From: Dipteris shenzhenensis
Taxonomy: Eukaryota; Polypodiophyta; Polypodiopsida; Gleicheniales
Assembly: GCA_047967505.1 (NCBI GenBank)
Contig: CM106539.1
Reading direction: 5' to 3' (one strand)
Length of the DNA stretch: 64,000 bases
Made by a program: the position numbers and the translations under genes. This document shows positions 33,201 through 40,823 of this stretch, in pieces. Every line of letters starts with the position of its first letter. The stretch's first letter is position 1. The notes beneath the pieces were generated by a model that worked only from the letters and a program-made list of their open reading frames with translations, made no database searches and was not told where the DNA came from.

Positions 33201-36200
33201 GCACACACATCAAAGGGGCTGGGCCCCACTTATATGCAGAGTACAAATCAGCCAGCAGGGTTCAGTTCATCCCCCTGCTGGGTTGGTTGGTTTGAGGGCT
33301 GCCTTGCCCTATAAAAGGAAGGGCCATAGGCCCCATTTCCACATCCAGCAGCCAGCAGTTTTGGGGAGCAGCAGGAGCAGCAAAAGACTCACCCTCAGGC
33401 CTACATCTAGGAGGCAGAGGAGTCCGACTGGTGCTGCAGACTGAGCTCATCTAGGCCTAGAGCCTAGGCTGTCTTCTAGGGCAGCAAGGTGTTGAGGTCT
33501 TTGGACGGAGAGTCTACATACACTCGACATGGAGCACGCGGGCTCAGTGATCTAGCGACGTCCGGCAAATAGTAGAAGTACCTTGTGGTTAGATCAAAGG
33601 ACCACATCCTGGTGGGACTCTGAATCTATCTTTTGTATTGTGTAAATAGCTTTGGACGGAACTATAATGTTTTTGTGGTTTCTATATTTGGTTGGATCAT
33701 TGTCTATTTACTAGTCTGCACATCTATTTGAAGCACAGAAAGTTACACACAGTGTGAGCTCCTGGGCTATTCTATCAGTCTTCCGCTGTGCGTACCTTCT
33801 GTTGGTTGATTTCTAGCAACCTTTTGGTGTGGCAAGAGGGCTCACCTGGCAGCTCCCTCAACTTCCACATGTGTTTGCATTGCACTTTGTCTCATAGTAG
33901 CAGTGATCCCTTTGGGATTAGAGGACTAGCTTAAGCAGGTCACACACTGGCCGCTAAACTAGTTTGCCAGCCGGCTAGGAGTGGAGACCTCCTTTTTGGT
34001 TGGTTGATTTCTAACAACCTTTTGGTCTGGCAAGAGGGCTCACCTAGCAGCTCCCTCAACTTCCACTCTCATGACAAAGTGTCATTAGCTTCTCTACCAT
34101 CGCATGCGTGATAGAGATCCTAATGATGATAAGTTCTTGTTGGAAAGTGAGTAAGTGCTGGATATATAGTCTCCCTTGCAAGAGGAGAGGTATAGGGTGA
34201 AACAAGCTGTTTGGAGGAACCAGTTGACACACAACATTTTCAAAGAGGGGAATTATAGAGTACGAGGTGAACAAGCTCTTTGGAAGCTCAACCTTTTCAA
34301 AGAGGGGAATCATGGAGTAAACGATTGATAGTCTCAGCAGTTTCAAAGATGGGTATGTAACACATTACATTTTCTGAGAGAGAGAAACTAATGTCAGGAA
34401 ATTACAAAAAGCTAGTACACGAAATGATCCAAAATTTTAACTTCCGCATTGAGAGTTTTGATACTAGACCAAGCCCAATTCTGCATTCAACTAAGTTTTG
34501 GAAATAAGGATAAATATCATTCAAGGTGGTAGTTTTTAAGAAGGCAATTGCTCTTCAACTGGCTGAGTGCTAGCCTTCATCATGGCTGAGTATGCCCTTC
34601 ACCTCCGGAGTGCCGACAGAAACTCAGTACGAAGACTTTGTGTAAGTGGATGCTCAAGTATGTGTGGGTGTGTGGATTTGTATGTGTGAGAGATTATGTT
34701 TTCACCCACTGTTGGGTGCTGATGACATCAGTGGGGATGTCATAGTAGCTAGTCCCTGCTATGTGTCATGGAGTTTATGGTTTTCAACCGTATGAGTGAC
34801 TATCATGAGGTTGAAACTGCACTATGTTGTGTTTTAAGAGGATGAGTTTGGGCATGTTCTTGGACTTATCTAGGTAAGGCAACTGCTATTCAATTGGCAA
34901 ATACATAATACTGCAGCGAAAACCAGTCCAGTAGTAACGGTAGTTCCTACTCCTTTGTGATTGCTCAAAGCACCACAATTTTAGGTCATGTTCAGGCTCT
35001 TGAAGTTGACCGCTCCTGGTGTAGTCATAAACCAATATTTATACTATGTTACTGTCAGCTTCTGTGGCCAAGCCTGGCCATCCCATTTGTCTGGTGTTTT
35101 TGCCTGATTCAGTCCCTAGGCTACCTACTTTAATAGCTGTTTTGAGCTTTGGGAGGCTGGTACACGGCTGAAGGTAGGTTGTTAACAGCTTTTTTGGTCA
35201 TTTGAAGCCTTTAAAACTTCTTTTGGATTTTTTCCTCTAATTCTTACTTGACTTGAGTCTGGGCTACAGATATCCCAAAATAGGGTGCAAACCTGTTGAA
35301 AAGCACTAACTTCAATGCACGACGGCAAAACTTCCCCCCCGCTGGCCTATGTTGGGTTAAGTTTTTTTTTCCCCCCCTAAGAAAGGAACCTTCTATTAAT
35401 GCTTGAAAGACTTCATACAAAACAGCAGCCCCGAAGGTGCTGAGTATGGAAAAAACCCAGGAAAAGGATGAAAGAAAAACCGGCCTGTTCCAGAGAGACC
35501 CAACTCACTGCCTAGGGAAACTTTGGTATTGGGGCTAACAGCCAAGTGGGGGGACTATACAACGAGCAAATCCCTCGCGGAGTGAAGATGTAGAAGACTC
35601 TTGCAGGCCAAGCCTTGCAGAATCAAGCACGCTGCTCAATAGTCGCTCTAGAGCCTGGAGTCCCATGCTCCCAGGTGGAGCGTAGAGTATAGATGATATC
35701 CTGCCAGATGGCGACCATGGTAGCCATGGGTGGAACTTGATGCTCACCCATCACGAGACTGCAACGAGCTACCTAAATGTCCCATGCAGTGATACTTGCT
35801 ACCACCTCCCAAATGCTATCCTCTGGAGGAGAAAGAGGAGTTAGGCCATCAGGAGGGAGTGGTCGGTCTCCGCTGTTGGATGTCTGACCTATCTCCCCCT
35901 TTCGGGATCAAACAAATCCACCCCCTGCTCAAGGACTAAGGGAGGGAGCCCGTGTCGAAAATCTTTTGGCATGCTCGTCGAAAAGGGGTGGAGATAATCT
36001 CCCAGAAGTTTCGGAAGAAGGCCAGAGTCAAGCCATCCTCGCCAGGACACTTCTGGGTCGAGAGAGCCTTGAGGGCTTCCCAAAGCTCCTCATCCGTGAA
36101 AGGCTCCTCTAGCCTGCTGCATAAGTCTTGTGAGACTATTGCCAGAACGTGATCCCAAACTACCTCTCAAGCTACAAGACCAGTTGGAGTCATCCTCTCA

Positions 36201-39200
36201 GTCTGAAAAAGCTGGCTGTGAAAACCTATGGTCAGGTCTAATATCTCCTGCAGGTCAGTATGCATGATGCCCTTCAGATCCTGGAGACGCTGCAGTTATG
36301 TGCTTGCTGAACAAGGCCCAGTGGTCTGGAAGAATTGCTTCATCATCTTGTCCCCCTGTTGTACCCATCGGGCCCAGGAAGAGTGATAGGAGAACTCAGC
36401 CTGCCGAATCTCCGAGTCCTGAAGCTCAAGGCGAGCACTCTCGAGCTTGTCTCTAAGCCACTGAGAATCTGAGTCCTGCTCCTCGAGCCGCTCTGTGGAG
36501 GCGAGGTCCCTTCTCAAAGCTCGCTCACGATCCTGAAGCATCCTCCTCTGCCTAAGGGCGTGAGCTTGTAGCTCCTTACTACTACTCTGGATCGCATCAG
36601 CCACCCATGAGGCCCAGCCCTCGCCCAGTGTCATCTCTAACTACTCCCAGATCCCTGTCATGGCCTGTTGGATCTCCTCGTCTTGCAGAAGGTCCTCTGG
36701 AATGCGGACCCCCTTTTGGGGGAGACCTCGGCAGGGCTGCTCTAAGTACTACGGGAGAGTGGTTTGACATCATGGTACTTGCCAAAATCTGGGTAGAGCC
36801 GCCTCTGTACAGTGTCCAATCCCCAACGTAGAAATTGTCTAGTCTCTCAAGCAGTCCATTGTGTCTCCTCTGGCCGAAAGAGAATAGGAGGCTGCCATGT
36901 ATCCTGCTGAAATCTGGCTCTCGCCACGGGTCTCTACCACTGATCATGAAAATGTCGTGTCTGTGCAACGACGTACTAGGGTGGATACCGGCTCAATGCC
37001 GATCTTCCGTGCCCACTTCATCATGAAGGAGACTTCCACCCTGAACCGCTCCGCACACTTCTAGGGGTCCAGTAGTATGCATGATCCCCCGTTGCCTCAA
37101 GCAACAATCTGATAACTCCTACCACCAAACCACACATCGGCTCCTCTCGCGTGAAGCTCAGCTAGAAATTCACCTCCGCACCATTGGCGTACCAAAGATC
37201 CAGTCCCTGTGCTTCCATCCACTCGTCCATCATGCATGCAATCTGGTCTCCCATAATAGCATCAAATACCTCTGGGGTCCACTTCTCCAACCATGTGGAG
37301 GCAAACTAGAAACTCCAAACGGGGTGTGTCTGAGAGCCCACTGTGCTGATCAAACCCCCCTTCCATGACTACAGGATCATAAGCGTTACCTCCAGCAGTA
37401 AAGGATAGGAGTCCGAGATCTCCAAGTAATTCTCAACCTCCAGAAGTCCCGCAGCAGGGGGCGCCCAGGCTGGAGGTGGGGGGGCGGCTGACCTAGAGGA
37501 CGAGCCTCGTCCCTCTGGCTCCCTCCTTGGATGGGCCTGATGCTGCGGTGAGGAAGCAAAAGGGGACGTCGTCTTACCCTTGCTTGTGGCAAGGATGTCG
37601 AAGCTTGGGAGGGGGGGGAGGTTGAGGAACTTGCTACGGAGGTGGAGAGGGGGGCAGCGGGGGTGGGAGGAGGTGGGGGGGCGGAGGGAAGGGGGCGGGT
37701 GGTGAGAAAGAAAGAAAGAAAGAAACTTATTATCGTCCCTGCTATGCATGATGGAGTTTATGGTTTTCAACCTTGTGAGTGACTCTCATGAGATTGAAAC
37801 TGCACTATGTTGTGTTTTTAGAGGATGAGTTTGGGAATGTTCCTGGATTCATCTAGGTATATATAAACTTTTATTATCGTCCTCTGGGGGCCTGAAATCG
37901 ACCCATGAGAGTGATCACAGCAGGGGGAGCGCAGGGGGGGCGGGGGGGAGGAGGGAGCGGGGGGAACCCAGGGGGGGAGTGGAGGGGAAAGATGGGAGGG
38001 ATCTAGAGGGGGGGCAGAGGGGGCGAAAGGGGGCGATCACAAGCTCCTCCTATTGATCAGGCTCGCCGGGGCTGTGCGTCTGCTCCTCCTCAACCACTGT
38101 CTGACTATCATCTGCCATCGCCACATCAGGAGCTCTTGGGGTTTGCTTCAATTGCGAGGGTGGATGTTGACGCTGAACCTCTGCCACGTGAGGAACATCT
38201 AGCTGGGCGGTGGCTCCTTCCATTGAGGGAGGTGAATCCCCACGCAAGGGATCCTGCTGTTGCTGCTGCTCCTCCTCAAGTTGCCTTGCGGCCAACCCTC
38301 TCTCTCTCTCTCTCTGCGTTTGGCCCTTTGCCTGCGGCGCTTGTGAGCCTGTTTGCTTGGTTTCTTTCTCTTTTTAACTTGGGTCTAGTCCCCTTCTGAA
38401 GGGGTCACCCAGGGGGTCAGAGACTCTTGCTGCTCCTGTCTGAGGGGGCGCGGGACTCAGGTCTGCTGGCTCTGCCTAACTCTGCGGGGGAGAGGGGGGA
38501 GGCACTCGGGGGTGGCCATGGGGGCAATCTCTGGTGAGGTGACCCATCTGTCTGCACCGAAGATACTGGCCTGGTAGCCCAGAAATCTCCACACGCTGGT
38601 AGTTGGAAATTACTTCTGCACTTCTAAATAAGACGAATCTACTCTCCTGAACAATATCTAATTTAGTTTGATTATCCATTCCTTCAACCCTATTTGATAG
38701 TTTGAAACTAGCATGTTGTCTATGTCCTTTCTGTTTTGGCGTTTCTCTTCCCTTTTGCCCTGCATGCTCTTCTTGTATAAAAAGAAATGGGCACAAAGAA
38801 TGCTGTAATCCTTTTCTTAGTAATTTGTTGATAATTACTGACAAGTCATCATTGAAAACTGAAAACACCCTATTCTGCATCTGTGAATCTAACTGAACTT
38901 TGTGATTATGTTTGCAATAATTGTATTGTCTCTTGTATTTGTTTCTTATTGTTGTGGGTGTCAGTTCCCTAGAGAAAGGTGCACCATATATTTTTCGAGT
39001 TGGTGCTGGACAGGTTATTGCTACACTCTTTCCCCTTTTTTATCTTCTTCTCAATATGATTTTCTATGTGTATTTAGTGAAACTTATTTCTTGTTTAGAT
39101 TTTAAATTAAAGCTCTAAAAATGCCAATTGTTCCCAGGTCATCAAGGGTTTAGATGAAGGGATCTTGAGTATGAAAGTAGGTGGTAAACGACGCCTGTTC

Positions 39201-40765
39201 ATTCCTGGCCCGGTATGGCTTCCAAACCCAACATTCTAAATCATGTTTAGAGCAGGCATCAGATCCACATATTGAAGATCTGCCCATCTGTTTAACCATA
39301 TATCCACTTGTGATACTGGTTTGTGGCTGGCATATTAGTTTCCTTTTAAAGAGAGATGTTCTCATTGAGATAATCTTGTCCCCCATATGGCAGCATTCTT
39401 TTGTGGAAGGCCATCTTATCTTTTAGTCCTTCCATAGTTTGCCTATAAGTTTTTCAGTTACGGGTTCTCTAATGTCCATGTCGGTGTCTGGAAGTTCTGA
39501 TGCATCGATTGCCCAATGTCCTAGCCACTCTATTCCTGTTCTGTACCATGGTTAGGGGAAACAGAAATGGAAATGTTATGGGATTTATGGGGGGATGAAA
39601 TGGAAAATGCCACATGGGGGGGTTCAGAAAACGGGGTTTTGAGCTGTGAGCACACACATTTAGAATGCTACAGCCTACAGCCTACCTGTAACGTAAAACA
39701 TAGTGCATAATGCATACCTGAAAGAGACATTGTGCATAAGCATAGGACGGAAGAGAGGGCTAAAAGACAGGGCTGAAGGAGGGTTGAAGAGGGCTGAAAG
39801 AGGGCTGAAAGAGAGGGCTGAAGGAGTGGAGGCGGAACTTTGAAGGAGGGCTGAAGGGGAGTAGATGATGGAGTGCTGTAGCAGCGTGCAGGAGTGAAAA
39901 GACTTCAAAGGAGTGAATGGGGCTCAAGGAGGGCTGGAGAACCCTCTGGAGTGCAAGAGTATGAGGCTTAAGGAGTGGAGGGAGTGCAAGGCTGGAAGTG
40001 GAGGCCAAAACGCAGGTAGAAACAGCAAAAGGAAGCAGTGGAGGGGATGGTTGTCTGGAACGGCATGTTTCAGCTGGCTGAAACGCTTCATACGCCATTT
40101 CCAAAGTCTGAAACTTGCAGACCTGGACTCTTTCTGAAACGGTGTTCGGGGCATGCTGGGCCCTGAAACGTGTTTCAGCGTAACTATGTTTTGTGCCAGC
40201 CCTCGTGTTTGGTTGCGTCCTTTGCTTTGTGAGGGAGCTTGTTTACTGTGCATTGTTGGTCCTGTATTGAGATATCTGATGTATTGGCATAGGGCTCCCC
40301 CTTTTAGTGGTAGCATGCCCGTTTCAGTGAGTAAGATGGGGTAGGGAGTTTGAACCTTGATTTCCAGCTCTTCAATTAGAAACCCTATTTGCACTCTCTC
40401 CAAACTCTTCCATGAGCCTCTGGGGAGAACTGGGAGCCCACGTGAGGAGGCCTTGATGGTCCGGGGCTTTACCATTGGCTAGTTTCTTTAGTCCATTTTC
40501 TATGTCATCAATTGACATGATACGCCGCGCTTTTATTTAAAGTGACGTTTTCTCCTTGTCAGCTCCCTTGTCTCTCTCAGAGGCTCTTGATAAACGTTAT
40601 AATAATTTCTTCCCATTTTACCTCTCCTTTCGTGGATTTTTTGCATGGAGTTTTTTGAAGAATTGTCTTGGGTCCGTCTTAAGCTGTTCATACCTCTCCT
40701 GTTGTCTTCTGTTATTGCTGAGTTCCATGCATGTCTGGCATCTCTGCAGTCTGCCACCTGTTACA

Positions 40766-40823
<58 letters not shown>

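Larger units (their letters stand above)
27480..33818 (+). mobile_element. Copia-type element with gag and 3' LTR but no recognisable pol, split by a hAT element
   Basis: Removing the hAT insertion (28205-31706 plus one 8-bp duplication) joins a Gag remnant to about 0.9 kb of 3' sequence (31715-32617), a purine tract GAGAGGGGG and the LTR at 32618-33818. The joined interior is only some 1.7 kb and shows no protease, integrase, RT or RNase H, so the element is either a gag-only derivative or a deleted copy. The 5' LTR is missing. Confidence 0.65.
35361..38900 (-). mobile_element. Internally deleted L1-like LINE (LINE-2)
   Basis: On the minus strand: ORF1 with a zinc knuckle (38880-38476) and an acidic/Gln-rich tail (38295-38050), an insertion of repeat material (37700-38000), endonuclease C-terminus (36968-36700), the endonuclease-RT linker (36634-36296), the first part of RT (about 36090-35890), then a jump to the ORF2 C-terminus (35747-35535) and a 3' end near 35361 with a short A-run on the element strand. 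Most of RT, including the YADD motif, is missing. Frames change often, so it is old. Confidence 0.7.

Noticed and set aside
32664-33314. 216-codon plus-strand frame
   Set aside because: It lies wholly in the LTR at 32618-33818. The other LTR copies do not keep it open.
22005-33818. LTR copies B and C as the two ends of one element
   Set aside because: An isomerase exon and several unrelated elements lie between them, and copy B has its own perfect 5-bp duplication.
34580-34650. ATGGCTGAGTATGCCC... as a short coding exon with a GTAAG donor
   Set aside because: The diverged copy near 7680 has an in-frame stop, and the segment belongs to the dispersed repeat R.
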